From Paenibacillus oleatilyticus (GTDB lineage Bacteria > Bacillota > Bacilli > Paenibacillales > NBRC-103111): 64,000 bases of DNA. Both the position numbers and the translations under genes were made by a program. Below are positions 26,445-34,498 of the stretch, piece by piece. The stretch lies in assembly GCF_018998565.1 (NCBI RefSeq), contig NZ_JAHNZO010000006.1, positions 124,001 to 188,000 on the forward strand, read 5' to 3'. Below the pieces are notes generated by a model, which saw only the letters and a program-made list of their open reading frames with translations, did no database searches and was not told the origin of the DNA. Within the stretch, counting starts at the first letter, position 1, and each line of letters starts with the position of its first letter.

Positions 26445-26948
26445 AATTCGGCTGATTACTCCAGCTCCAATAGACTGAAGAATCACTTTAACAATTACTT
26501 GGCCCACAATTGCCATTGGAACAGCAGCCCAAGGAATAAAGTTTGCTCCCCATGGAGATAACCCAATAATTACAAATACCACGCTATCGAATAAACCTCC
26601 GAAAACTCCACTATAAAAAACTCTCCATGGCATAGGCAGTCTCAATCGCGTATAGATCTCAGTATCAGTTGTTTCGCTTACAATAAACGCTATTGCAGAA
26701 GCAATAACGATCCAAAGCGTATCTCCAAGCAAGTAAGATGAGGCTGCACTTATTGCTAATGCTAATATAATGACTTTGTACGTTGTAGTTCGTCCATATT
26801 GATTTTGAACTAAGTCACGTAAAATAAATGTCACGCCAATGAATAAAGTTCCCCACGGAATCAGTAAGATACCCATATTTAAAGGTTCAAAAGACGCTGT
26901 CACAACGTTGGCAATTACTATTGCTAAAATATAAAACAGAATTCTCAT
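26430..26948 (-). CDS. yhhQ: Queuosine-precursor transporter, YhhQ/VUT family
   Basis: 172 residues, five to six hydrophobic helices, with WGTLFIGVTFILRDLVQNQ and VYSGVFGGLFDSVVFV-type motifs (FYSGVFGGLFDS) of the YhhQ family. These import 7-deazaguanine bases (preQ0, preQ1 or queuine). The adjacent DpdA-like gene implies the imported base goes into phage DNA rather than tRNA. No preQ0 biosynthesis genes are in the window, consistent with salvage. Confidence 0.85.
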   Translation of the reverse strand: MRILFYILAIVIANVVTASFEPLNMGILLIPWGTLFIGVTFILRDLVQNQYGRTTTYKVIILALAISAASSYLLGDTLWIVIASAIAFIVSETTDTEIYTRLRLPMPWRVFYSGVFGGLFDSVVFVIIGLSPWGANFIPWAAVPMAIVGQVIVKVILQSIGAGVISRIKKGI

Positions 26949-26959
26949 TAAAATATCTC

Positions 26960-27772
26960 CTAATATTGATTGATAATTTTCAATGCCTTTTTACTATTTT
27001 CCTTTGTTAAATCGGCAGGATGATAATCTACATACTTTTGATCTTTATTGAAAACTTTTACCCACCTCTCTTGATCCTCATCAATTACATTCCCCATAGT
27101 AGACATTATTTCAAATGCAGAAGTATCACAACTTATATTCAACTCATTCACATTAATACCGATCATACTGAATACATCTTTTATTTTTGATACTTCTTTT
27201 AATACACTGAATGTTCCAACTCCAAAAATATGTATATCTTTTACTTTATTATTGTAGATAATAGGAAGGCCAATTTTAACTGCATCAAGTAGCTTATTTT
27301 TGATTTCGTTAATCCTTCCTGACATTGCCACCCCACCAAAACCAATACAATCTTCAGATGAGGCCACTTTTAAGGTCTCAGTAAGGCAATGAATATAATC
27401 TCTTGTGGTGATCCCTTGGACCATTAATACTAACTGTCTTGGCTTCAGTTCTTCGCGTTTGGAAGCAAGAAACTGATTGGCCTTAATTGTTTCTTCAATG
27501 TTTCCTATATAATCATATGCAACAATTCTTTCTCCAATTAACCCCACTTTTTCTTCTAAGGCTAGTTGACGGTTTAGTGCCTCTTCAAAAGTAATTCTTT
27601 TTTCATTCTCAGTATCTTGAAATGCTCCGCTATCAATTAGCATTTTAACATTTTTATTTTTTATGGTTATGCTCTTATATTTTGGATTGATACATATATA
27701 TTCGCTTATAAATTCAGTGTCTAAGTCTCTTGAATTCAATTTATCATTACATTTTGAAAGATATAGTCTCAA
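26960..27772 (-). CDS. dpdA: DpdA-like tRNA-guanine transglycosylase homologue (DNA 7-deazaguanine insertion)
   Basis: 270 residues, TTG 27772 nine bases after GGAG. LIDSGAFQDTE corresponds to the DSGGFQ active-site loop of TGT enzymes; VLMVQGITTRDY and CIGFGGVAMSGR match the QG and GG loops. Phage DpdA proteins exchange guanine in DNA for a deazaguanine, protecting it from restriction. Neighbouring transporter and DUF6884-type gene support this. The short length fits the phage subfamily. Confidence 0.82.
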   Translation of the reverse strand: MRLYLSKCNDKLNSRDLDTEFISEYICINPKYKSITIKNKNVKMLIDSGAFQDTENEKRITFEEALNRQLALEEKVGLIGERIVAYDYIGNIEETIKANQFLASKREELKPRQLVLMVQGITTRDYIHCLTETLKVASSEDCIGFGGVAMSGRINEIKNKLLDAVKIGLPIIYNNKVKDIHIFGVGTFSVLKEVSKIKDVFSMIGINVNELNISCDTSAFEIMSTMGNVIDEDQERWVKVFNKDQKYVDYHPADLTKENSKKALKIINQY

Positions 27773-27776
27773 ACAA

Positions 27777-28199
27777 TCACTCTCCAAGTTGTTTTTTTAG
27801 CCAAGAATTTTGATGTCCTTGCGAAAGACCCTTCATTGGCACTTTAACTTTATAGCCATCCTTCTCAAGTAAAGGTAACAAATATTTTCTATAATCGTCA
27901 CCTGCATAAATGTACACTTCGTACTTGTTATCAATATAATTTTTCAGTTCTGAATACACTTCTTGAGACCATTTTTCCTTTTCGGCTTTTTTTGCCGTCT
28001 TCAATGTATAATCATATGGTTCAATAATTTCATCTGGACGAACCAGACCATGCAAAGCACTTAAAATAAACCATTCATCATGAACCTTTTCAACATATCT
28101 TCTAGACTTCTTAAACTTGTCACCTGTATACAATTCTTTAGCGCAACATGGTTTCTTATTTTTAGTTTTACTACAAGCAATTAGTGCAATAGATTTCAT
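27777..28199 (-). CDS. DUF6884-type protein linked to DNA deazaguanine modification
   Basis: 140 residues. It opens MKSIALIACSKTKNKKPC and has YTGDKFKKSRRYVE, WFILSALHGLVRPDE and VYIYAGDDYRKYLLPLL, the pattern I associate with DUF6884. Its stop is 4 nt from the dpdA start, so the two are expressed together. The biochemical role is not established; a part in base modification is inferred from the neighbourhood. Confidence 0.75.
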   Translation of the reverse strand: MKSIALIACSKTKNKKPCCAKELYTGDKFKKSRRYVEKVHDEWFILSALHGLVRPDEIIEPYDYTLKTAKKAEKEKWSQEVYSELKNYIDNKYEVYIYAGDDYRKYLLPLLEKDGYKVKVPMKGLSQGHQNSWLKKQLGE

Positions 28200-28250
28200 A
28201 GAATCACGGACCTTTCATTGGTTCAATTAATAGAATTCTACTTAAACATT

Positions 28251-29063
28251 CTAATTTTTAAATACATTGTTTCGATGATATTCTAAATACTTCTCATGTT
28301 CTGATGATATTTCTATGCTCATACTACTCTTCAACTCGAACAATTTAATATCATCTTTTTTCAAAAACGTAGAAATTACTATCTTTCCTAATTTATCGAA
28401 TGATATGTATCCCTTATCAAATAGTGCATCTAAATTGGGTGTTAACAATAATCCATTGTACAAATCCAGTCTCTCTTCATTGCTGCTTATTCTCCATGGT
28501 TTTATATGTGAGGCTTTTAGTAAATCAAAAGTCTTGCATTTTGTTACTGCACACCCATTCCAATAGTTAATTAAATCCTTTCTAAACTTGCCTTGACCAA
28601 TTCTGGCCAATGATAATATTTCACGATCAGTTTTGGAAGGAGTAAGGTTAATAATATCTTTAATATCATCAATTAAACTTTTCTCAGCATCATCCAAATT
28701 AACGAACCAATAAGTCCTCTTATTTTTCAGAACTCTTAGACCATTAATTGCACAGTAAGTTTGAAATAAATTTTCAATCTCATCAGTATAATATTTTTTT
28801 CCTAGTATTTTATCTATCTCAATATTTGTATAACCGCCATGTTTGGAATCATTTAACTTATGCTTATACATATCATTGTCAATGTAACCAATAAAGCGAC
28901 TTGGTGAAAAAGATATATCATTTCCTTTTTTAACAACTACGTAGCATTTTCCTCTTTCCACTGTTTCTCTGAAAAAAGATTGTTCTTCTGGAATATCAGA
29001 ATCCTTGTATATCATTAACTTCTCAATATTTTTTAATAGTTGGTCGAGTGTATGAATTAACAT
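28251..29063 (-). CDS. HNH restriction-type endonuclease
   Basis: 270 residues. The C-terminal half carries the HNH_2-like core: CAVTKCKTFDLLKASHIKPW, then LYNGLLLTPNLDALFDKGYI and a final YLEYHRNNVF. The N-terminal domain of about 140 residues is unrelated and may read DNA. It lies directly upstream of the deazaguanine genes; it may attack unmodified competitor or host DNA while the phage's modified DNA is spared. That link is inferred. Confidence 0.8.
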   Translation of the reverse strand: MLIHTLDQLLKNIEKLMIYKDSDIPEEQSFFRETVERGKCYVVVKKGNDISFSPSRFIGYIDNDMYKHKLNDSKHGGYTNIEIDKILGKKYYTDEIENLFQTYCAINGLRVLKNKRTYWFVNLDDAEKSLIDDIKDIINLTPSKTDREILSLARIGQGKFRKDLINYWNGCAVTKCKTFDLLKASHIKPWRISSNEERLDLYNGLLLTPNLDALFDKGYISFDKLGKIVISTFLKKDDIKLFELKSSMSIEISSEHEKYLEYHRNNVFKN

Positions 29064-29161
29064 TCTGTCACCTATGTTCCTGAATATGGTATCTAGATAA
29101 GCTTACCATATCTAAGGTGAGTCAGCTACCCCAACCTTAATGATGTCATCAAAGGATAACG

Positions 29162-29344
29162 CTATTTCATCGTCTCTTTTGCTTTCTGCAATGCCCACTG
29201 AAGATATTGGGACTTGGTCTGAAATTCGACTCTTGCCATACGAATTGATTTATCGATCTCATCCAAATCCCTGCCACTCCTAATTATGGTCTGAACCATA
29301 TCTTCTATTTCCTGTTCGTTTATGTATTTTATTATCTTATTCAT
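29162..29344 (-). CDS. Hypothetical helical protein, 60 aa
   Basis: Start at ATG 29344, overlapping the end of the gene upstream by 8 nt. MNKIIKYINEQEIEDMV opens a helical product ending WALQKAKETMK. No strong ribosome site, so coupled translation is likely. Confidence 0.55.
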   Translation of the reverse strand: MNKIIKYINEQEIEDMVQTIIRSGRDLDEIDKSIRMARVEFQTKSQYLQWALQKAKETMK

Positions 29345-29561
29345 ATTCAACAAATTCTTTTAGTGCAGCAATAATTCTTTTTGCCTCTTCTTTGTTTAAG
29401 TGCAAAGCCTCTTGTTTTTCATTTGATCCATACTCATCGAACTGAATCCAAACACAATGATCAGTTGCTAGACTACTTTCAACTACACATATATTCCCAC
29501 AATAAGCAGATTCAAAATCATCGAAGACTGCGAAACCTCTTTGTGTGTATGATTTTGGCAT
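29337..29561 (-). CDS. Hypothetical protein, 74 aa
   Basis: ATG 29561 after AAAGGAGTCTATAT; a frame to 29588 includes the ribosome site. Begins MPKSYTQRGFAVFDDFESAY, ends with a helix IAALKEFVEYE. Probable small alpha/beta domain, unknown. Confidence 0.6.
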   Translation of the reverse strand: MPKSYTQRGFAVFDDFESAYCGNICVVESSLATDHCVWIQFDEYGSNEKQEALHLNKEEAKRIIAALKEFVEYE

Positions 29562-29600
29562 ATATAGACTCCTTTCATAAGAAAGCACTGTTTTATTGTA

Positions 29601-29804
29601 TTATACGAAGTCAGCATCGAATCCCAAGTATTGTAATAGGGAGACTATGAAGTAATTTCCATACTGGTCAAATGTGATCCAATGTTCCTCTTCATCTTGT
29701 CTGTCTTTTATGCGCACAGAATCATTATCAGCAATAATCTCATACCGCTTCTTATCTTGCATAATCTTATCTAATAGATATTTATCATGTTTCGTATAAT
29801 TCAT
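29601..29804 (-). CDS. Hypothetical protein, 67 aa
   Basis: ATG 29804 after GGGAGATAGAAAC. Opens MNYTKHDKYLLDKIMQDKKR and ends LLQYLGFDADFV. Unknown family. Confidence 0.6.
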   Translation of the reverse strand: MNYTKHDKYLLDKIMQDKKRYEIIADNDSVRIKDRQDEEEHWITFDQYGNYFIVSLLQYLGFDADFV

Positions 29805-29834
29805 GTTTCTATCTCCCTTTTTAAAGGCTCATCT

Positions 29835-30002
29835 TTATTTAGCATCCAATTTTTTTATCCGAATTGCTGCATCATAGCCCCAATCAGTTGGTTCGGCCTT
29901 CAATTGTAATTGCTCTCCGTTATATAGTTTGATAATCAATGTACTCTCATTTTCTCTTTTTATGTAGCGTATTTGAGATCCACTAAGTTTGTACTTACTC
30001 AA
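29835..30002 (-). CDS. Hypothetical protein, 55 aa
   Basis: TTG 30002 after GGAAGTGATACT. MSKYKLSGSQIRYIKRENES followed by strands and DWGYDAAIRIKK. The GYD region resembles the end of the 31001-31213 protein, so the two may be distant paralogues. Unknown. Confidence 0.55.
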   Translation of the reverse strand: MSKYKLSGSQIRYIKRENESTLIIKLYNGEQLQLKAEPTDWGYDAAIRIKKLDAK

Positions 30003-30047
30003 AGTATCACTTCCTTATGAAATCTACCTTTTATTGGATTCCTATTT

Positions 30048-30209
30048 TCATCTCTTTTTGTTTAACCGGCGATTTGGTAATTCGACTACCACTAGATATG
30101 CCCAGAGGATTAGCATAATGACTATTCCACTCGGCATGTAATACCACTTTGTGTATGTATTCGGTTTAAAAATATCTATAAATTTTTCAGGAAAAGGACT
30201 GAACCCCAA
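30048..30209 (-). CDS. Single-helix membrane protein, 53 aa
   Basis: TTG 30209 behind GAGGTGATATAG. Polar N-terminus, one membrane helix (about residues 27-43, GIVIMLILWAYLVVVEL) and a basic end NRRLNKKR. Unknown. Confidence 0.55.
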   Translation of the reverse strand: MGFSPFPEKFIDIFKPNTYTKWYYMPSGIVIMLILWAYLVVVELPNRRLNKKR

Positions 30210-30292
30210 CTATATCACCTCGCATTCCCTTGAAATATACCTTTATGACCTAAACAATATTGGCTCATCTGCTCCGTTGTACCACGAATAAC

Positions 30293-30646
30293 TTACCAAT
30301 TTACAATTTTCTTCGGATACTCCAAATTTGTCTTCGAGTAGCCTACATTACATTTTAATTTCGTCAATTGAGAGATTAACATTGGATCTGGAATTGGAGT
30401 AGTCATCTGTATGAGAAAGTGTATATAGTCGACTCCCCACTGACCTGTTTTATATGAATAAACTGGACAAAATTCACCTGCTTTGTCTTCATAATGAAAC
30501 CACTCAACAGTTCCATCATCATAAACATCAACTTCTTCAGCTTCACCAATTAAATTTTTGAAGTACTCATATACTTGAGTCTTACTTTTACCTTGCAATT
30601 GTTTCAATTCTGCTCGGATAGACGTTTTAAACTCATCACAACTCAT
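30293..30646 (-). CDS. Hypothetical protein, 117 aa
   Basis: ATG 30646 after AAAGGTGAAGAAAA. Helical N-terminus (FKTSIRAELKQLQGKSKTQV) and a Trp/Tyr-rich middle (VEWFHYED). No family recognised. Confidence 0.65.
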   Translation of the reverse strand: MSCDEFKTSIRAELKQLQGKSKTQVYEYFKNLIGEAEEVDVYDDGTVEWFHYEDKAGEFCPVYSYKTGQWGVDYIHFLIQMTTPIPDPMLISQLTKLKCNVGYSKTNLEYPKKIVNW

Positions 30647-30678
30647 TTTTCTTCACCTTTCTTTATAAAATTCGCTTT

Positions 30679-30990
30679 TTAATGGTTTTTCACTAATCTA
30701 TATCCTAAACAGTTCAGGTGATACTCTAATTGAGCAATAGTCATTTCATTAATCATGTAAGTATTTTTAAAAATTTCTTCTGAATCCTCAATTTTTATAA
30801 TTAGATTTTCATTTCTAGTAATATGTATAACATTAAAACTCCTATCAAGATATTCAATTTCCTCTCCAACTTGAAAATTCAGAGGACGTGGGAATATAAA
30901 CAGCAACTTGTCGTTGTGATAAACATATGTATTATCGTATTTTTTCAATTTATTCTGTCTCCGTTTCTTTGATTCAGATAAATGATCCAT
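30679..30990 (-). CDS. Hypothetical protein, 103 aa
   Basis: Start uncertain: ATG 30990 just after the upstream gene's stop is chosen; the frame extends further but overlaps that gene. Basic N-terminus (SESKKRRQNKLKKYDN), central VGEEIEYLDRSFNVI. Unknown. Confidence 0.55.
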   Translation of the reverse strand: MDHLSESKKRRQNKLKKYDNTYVYHNDKLLFIFPRPLNFQVGEEIEYLDRSFNVIHITRNENLIIKIEDSEEIFKNTYMINEMTIAQLEYHLNCLGYRLVKNH

Positions 30991-31000
30991 TTCATTGCAT

Positions 31001-31213
31001 TTAATAACAGCAGTCACAATAATGCTCGACCTTTTCTTTCTTTGTGTCAGCCTCAATGTATAATCCAGAATCATACCCATAGTCTTCTGCACAAGATTTA
31101 ACTACAATAAACGCTCCATTGGAGAATGTAATCTTTAATCTTTGCTTATCGATCACTTCAACTGTCTTAACGTTCTTCATTTTCTTATTCTTGACTTCAT
31201 CAATTCTCCTCAA
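31001..31213 (-). CDS. Hypothetical protein with Cys-rich end, 70 aa
   Basis: Starts at TTG 31213 behind TTGGAG, or possibly at an internal ATG. Central beta part (RLKITFSNGAFIVVKS), then EDYGYDSGLYIEAD and a C-terminal EHYCDCCY. Unknown. Confidence 0.55.
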   Translation of the reverse strand: MRRIDEVKNKKMKNVKTVEVIDKQRLKITFSNGAFIVVKSCAEDYGYDSGLYIEADTKKEKVEHYCDCCY

Positions 31214-31285
31214 CTAAATCAACTCCAATTTTACTTAAAAGTCCAATTTCAAGTTCTTTTTGCCGAAATAATTCTCATGATTTCC

Positions 31286-31495
31286 TCATGCCTTCAGTTT
31301 TACTAGGAATTGAGTCGCTAACAAAACTGCCATATTTCTTCTGACTATATAACTTTTATCAGTCCAACGAATTTGACGATACTTGAATAGTTTATTGTGT
31401 TGCTTATTCGAAAGTTTGAATTTTCTATAGTCATGTTTTAAAGGATCTTTAAATTGATATTTAGACAGTTTGCGTTCCTCCAATTCAGTTTTCAT
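31286..31495 (-). CDS. Hypothetical basic protein, start ambiguous, 69 aa
   Basis: Very basic (KLSNKQHNKLFKYRQIRW). ATG 31495 lies 4 nt after the upstream stop but has no ribosome site. A strong GGAGG occurs inside the frame, 8 nt before an in-frame CTG at residue 10, so translation could instead begin at CUG. Possibly a nucleic-acid-binding peptide. Confidence 0.5.
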   Translation of the reverse strand: MKTELEERKLSKYQFKDPLKHDYRKFKLSNKQHNKLFKYRQIRWTDKSYIVRRNMAVLLATQFLVKLKA

Positions 31496-31499
31496 TGTG

Positions 31500-31730
31500 T
31501 TATAACTTAAAATTATTTCGAATGTCTATAAATAATAGAATTATGTATGGCAACCAAAAAACTGTCAAAACAATACACCATACCCATTCAGGCATAGGAA
31601 TATAATCCTTAAATTGATACATCCCACTTTCTTGTTTTACTAGCCTAGATGGTGGTGGAAAATGTGTATATCCTCTTACCAATAGGAGCAATACGATTCC
31701 GATCAGTAGATAAACTCCTAACCAAATCAT
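31500..31730 (-). CDS. Two-helix membrane protein, 76 aa
   Basis: ATG 31730 after AGGAGGGTTGGA. Hydrophobic helices at about residues 3-18 and 51-70, joined by a loop with HFPPPSRLV and YIPMPEW. Phage membrane mini-protein of unknown role. Confidence 0.6.
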   Translation of the reverse strand: MIWLGVYLLIGIVLLLLVRGYTHFPPPSRLVKQESGMYQFKDYIPMPEWVWCIVLTVFWLPYIILLFIDIRNNFKL

Positions 31731-31748
31731 TCCAACCCTCCTCTCCCC

Positions 31749-31766
31749 ATAAAAAATTGGTTTTAT
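31749..31766. repeat. 18-bp intergenic palindrome copy
   Basis: ATAAAA-AATTGG-TTTTAT, perfect arms, between the PAPS-reductase-like gene and the 76-residue membrane gene. Confidence 0.7.
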
Positions 31767-31778
31767 TGTCTTTTATTT

Positions 31779-32969
31779 TTAAAATTTATCAAAAGTGCAT
31801 GGTTTTACTTCTAATATTTCTCTTAGGTGTATATGTATATTTTCTGGTGTTAATTCAATTCCCATTATGTATTCAATTTCTTCTCTTACTTCTTTTGGAA
31901 TCATACTAACCAAAGCTTCTCCATAACCAAGATTATAAACCATTGCATTATAAACCTTATCGTAGTTTAACCTTATCCATTGCATATATCCATACTTAAC
32001 AGGGATCGGACACATCATGCAGCCAGTCCTTGGAGTGAAAAGTTTGAATCCCAATTTCTCTAAAATAATTGCTTGCTTTCGATTAACTATTTGCGTCTCT
32101 CTGTCCCCAAGATCGTAATAATCCAATCCAACACTCTCAATTAATTCTTTGTTAGCAAAAACAATCTCCTCTGTATTCATGGGATATTCTTGAATCATAT
32201 TTTTAAGATATAATTCATTGTATGGAATACCCTCTTGCTCAACGTACTCCCAAACATCTTTTTCAGTCCACCATAGAATCGGTCTTACAACAAATGCTTT
32301 CCATTCAGCGCTACTATAAAAGTATTCCCCATCACGTAGACCAGCCTTGAGTCGTTGAGATGATTCATCTGCTCTCAGCCCAACTACAAGTAAATCCCAT
32401 TGCATATCCTTCGTGATACGTTTCATAGGATCATGTTTCAGAGTGCCACAACATTTCTCTGATAATGGTCTTCCACCGCGCCTGTCTCCTTTTCTTGTAA
32501 AAAAATAATCGCTTGTTATTCCACCATTATCATCTATAATATGTTTTAATGTTTTCTTAGGTTTGGTTACATATAATCTTAATTTCCATAATTCAGTTAT
32601 GTATTTTTGATATTGCCTAACCTCTTTGAATTCATTTGCTGTATCATTCCACACAATATCAATGTCTGATGGATCTCGACCAAGTTCAATCAATGCCTTC
32701 CTTGTTAAATACACATCAATAATACTATCAATTCCAAACGAACAGGATATAACTGGCTTCACGGAACGTTGAAGCGACATTTTAATTAAGTCAATCGACC
32801 ATCTTTCCTTATCTTTTAAAATAGTGTATTTATGTATGTTAAAGTGAGCATATCTTGTCTCCTTATCGGCCCTAGTTCCATTCCACCTAGTAATTTTCTT
32901 ACCTTTATCATTTAATTTTTCTTCCATTGTGGGATTCACCTGTAATGCATAATTATGTATAACTTTCAT
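31779..32969 (-). CDS. PAPS-reductase/DndC-like PP-loop ATP pyrophosphatase
   Basis: 396 residues, ATG 32969 after AAGGGAGTTGTTAT. SCSFGIDSIIDVYL is the PP-loop (SxGxDS); ERDxD-type elements follow, with CCGTLKHDP and a C-terminal GCMMCPIP cysteine cluster. Members use adenylation chemistry on sulfate or nucleic-acid sulfur substrates; SPbeta-like phages often carry one of unknown role. Possible nucleotide or DNA sulfur modification, but no other dnd genes are present. Confidence 0.82.
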   Translation of the reverse strand: MKVIHNYALQVNPTMEEKLNDKGKKITRWNGTRADKETRYAHFNIHKYTILKDKERWSIDLIKMSLQRSVKPVISCSFGIDSIIDVYLTRKALIELGRDPSDIDIVWNDTANEFKEVRQYQKYITELWKLRLYVTKPKKTLKHIIDDNGGITSDYFFTRKGDRRGGRPLSEKCCGTLKHDPMKRITKDMQWDLLVVGLRADESSQRLKAGLRDGEYFYSSAEWKAFVVRPILWWTEKDVWEYVEQEGIPYNELYLKNMIQEYPMNTEEIVFANKELIESVGLDYYDLGDRETQIVNRKQAIILEKLGFKLFTPRTGCMMCPIPVKYGYMQWIRLNYDKVYNAMVYNLGYGEALVSMIPKEVREEIEYIMGIELTPENIHIHLREILEVKPCTFDKF

Positions 32970-33044
32970 ATAACAACTCCCTTATATATATCTCTTTGAA
33001 ACACAGTTTACTACTCAAAATCAACTTCAACCCTATTAACTGCC

Positions 33045-33332
33045 TTAAGTATTACTACAAACCCATTTTTTACCCTTCATTAATTCATTAAATTCTTCAA
33101 ATGTTAGCTCTTTGGATTTTACCATGCCGTGACTAATCTCTCTTACACTCTGCAATTGTACTACTGGATACCCAGACCATCTGCCGGTGATATCAATTAG
33201 ATTAACTCTATATCTTTCACCATCTAAACTATAAATTTTTCCTAAGTAGTTCTCGATCATTATTCTTTGAGTATCTAAAATATATTGGTTATATTCACAA
33301 CATTTTGTATGCATTTCAAGTAATGTTTCCAT
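33045..33332 (-). CDS. Hypothetical protein, 95 aa
   Basis: ATG 33332 after GGGGGCAGTCAT. Helical opening METLLEMHTKCCEYNQYI, then a beta-rich domain with GERYRVNLIDITGRWSGYP. No family recognised. Confidence 0.6.
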   Translation of the reverse strand: METLLEMHTKCCEYNQYILDTQRIMIENYLGKIYSLDGERYRVNLIDITGRWSGYPVVQLQSVREISHGMVKSKELTFEEFNELMKGKKWVCSNT

Positions 33333-33356
33333 ATGACTGCCCCCATCCATTTCCTA

Positions 33357-33374
33357 ATAAAACATCTGTTTTAT
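33357..33374. repeat. 18-bp intergenic palindrome, perfect copy
   Basis: ATAAAA-CATCTG-TTTTAT; with flanks the arms AATAAAAC/GTTTTATT pair over 8 bp. Confidence 0.75.
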
Positions 33375-33568
33375 TTTCTTTTACTGAAAAGATAGCGATC
33401 AATCTTTGGAGCAAAGTATATGTATAAATTAAATGGCCAAATAATAGACAACATAAGATACCACCACTTAGGAAAATCAAAAAATCCACTCCCATTATCT
33501 CTTGTTGCCCAATAGAACCATACAATCCCACAAATTATATAAATCAGTCCAATAATTAACCAAAACAC
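33371..33568 (-). CDS. Two-helix membrane protein, 65 aa
   Basis: GTG 33568 after GAGGCGATAAA. MFWLIIGLIYIICGIVWFYW and a second aromatic helix from about residue 37. Basic C-terminus LFSKRK. Unknown. Confidence 0.6.
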   Translation of the reverse strand: MFWLIIGLIYIICGIVWFYWATRDNGSGFFDFPKWWYLMLSIIWPFNLYIYFAPKIDRYLFSKRK

Positions 33569-33599
33569 TTTATCGCCTCACTTCCGTTTAAAATTGATT

Positions 33600-33863
33600 T
33601 CATCGAGTGATTATATTATTCACAAACTTTTTAATGGACATTGCGTCCCATAACTCTTCCTTCTCTGTTGGATCATAATATGTAAAGCAAATACAATTCT
33701 CATTGAGTTCAATTGATTCAATCGTGATTAATTCTTCATTCATATCCGAGCCAATTGCGCTACCTTTAATCAAAAACTTCCGACCTTTGAATTGATTTAA
33801 TTCGTCTCTCATTTTTCGAAACGTCTCCAGATAAGACAGGAGTTTTTCTGAGATGTTTTGCAT
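33600..33863 (-). CDS. Hypothetical protein, 87 aa
   Basis: ATG 33863 (MQNISEKLLSYLETFRKM), 8 nt after GAGG; longer frames to 33911 have no ribosome site. Helical N-terminus then strands. Unknown. Confidence 0.6.
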   Translation of the reverse strand: MQNISEKLLSYLETFRKMRDELNQFKGRKFLIKGSAIGSDMNEELITIESIELNENCICFTYYDPTEKEELWDAMSIKKFVNNIITR

Positions 33864-33885
33864 CTTCATTACCTCATTTTCACCA

Positions 33886-34128
33886 TTAATAATATGGATA
33901 CTCGAACTCATGAGTCCCTTTGTATTTTAAATTGAAGATTGCAATATAAGCATATGTATCATCAGATTGTGACTGGTTATAAATATCTCGTACTAATTCG
34001 GCTGCATCTAAAGCATCAAAAAAGTTTGCTTTAAGCACATTATTAATGATTGTACCATCTTCTCGCAGATACCCTTTGTTGTAGACTCCAACAGCATAAA
34101 TCTCTTCCGTGCTCTTATTTATCTTCAA
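33886..34128 (-). CDS. Hypothetical protein, 80 aa
   Basis: TTG 34128 after GGAGGGACG. Alpha/beta protein beginning MKINKSTEEIYAVGVYNKGY and ending GTHEFEYPYY. Unknown. Confidence 0.6.
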   Translation of the reverse strand: MKINKSTEEIYAVGVYNKGYLREDGTIINNVLKANFFDALDAAELVRDIYNQSQSDDTYAYIAIFNLKYKGTHEFEYPYY

Positions 34129-34142
34129 ATTTTACGTCCCTC

Positions 34143-34319
34143 CTAACAACATGAAACCTTTACAAGCTTATGATCGTCTGGCAATTTTCTAACTTCAAAT
34201 CTCCACTTGTTAGCGTCTCTGCCAGTCTTACCCCTCAATTTATTCAATGCCTTAGACTTCGTCTCTTCGGCAATTCCAAATTGAAATTCTTTTCTCATGC
34301 CATTCCATATGCCGTACAT
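34143..34319 (-). CDS. Hypothetical protein, 58 aa
   Basis: I start at ATG 34319, which follows AAAGGAGACTACT; longer frames overlap the zinc-ribbon gene upstream. Basic product (RGKTGRDANKWRFEVRKL) ending CC. Unknown. Confidence 0.6.
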   Translation of the reverse strand: MYGIWNGMRKEFQFGIAEETKSKALNKLRGKTGRDANKWRFEVRKLPDDHKLVKVSCC

Positions 34320-34339
34320 AGTAGTCTCCTTTATGATGC

Positions 34340-34498
34340 TCATTTTGCTGTTTTGGCTCGCTTGTAAAGATAGTTCCAGCAATTCCAACAAACAAATCTT
34401 TTGTCATTAGGGACTGGTGATTGAACAAGCTCATATCTCTCTCGGGCACAAGGCTCTCTTTGGCATTTCTGCTTTACCTCATCAGGTTGTCGTTTCAT
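34340..34498 (-). CDS. Zinc-ribbon mini-protein, 52 aa
   Basis: ATG 34498 overlaps the upstream gene's stop by 4 nt (ATGA). MKRQPDEVKQKCQREPCARE followed by FVCWNCWNYLYKR gives two Cys pairs. Basic C-terminus KRAKTAK. It is in a different frame from a longer open frame over the same DNA, which is a shadow. Confidence 0.6.
   Translation of the reverse strand: MKRQPDEVKQKCQREPCARERYELVQSPVPNDKRFVCWNCWNYLYKRAKTAK

Noticed and set aside
31779..32969. Complete DNA phosphorothioation (dnd) system
   Set aside because: Only a DndC-like PP-loop protein is present. The DGxHR protein at 55844 belongs with the repressor and no DndA, D or E was seen.
34252..34449. 65-codon minus-strand frame
   Set aside because: It overlaps the 52-residue zinc-ribbon gene in another frame; the zinc ribbon has the coupled start and Cys pairs.
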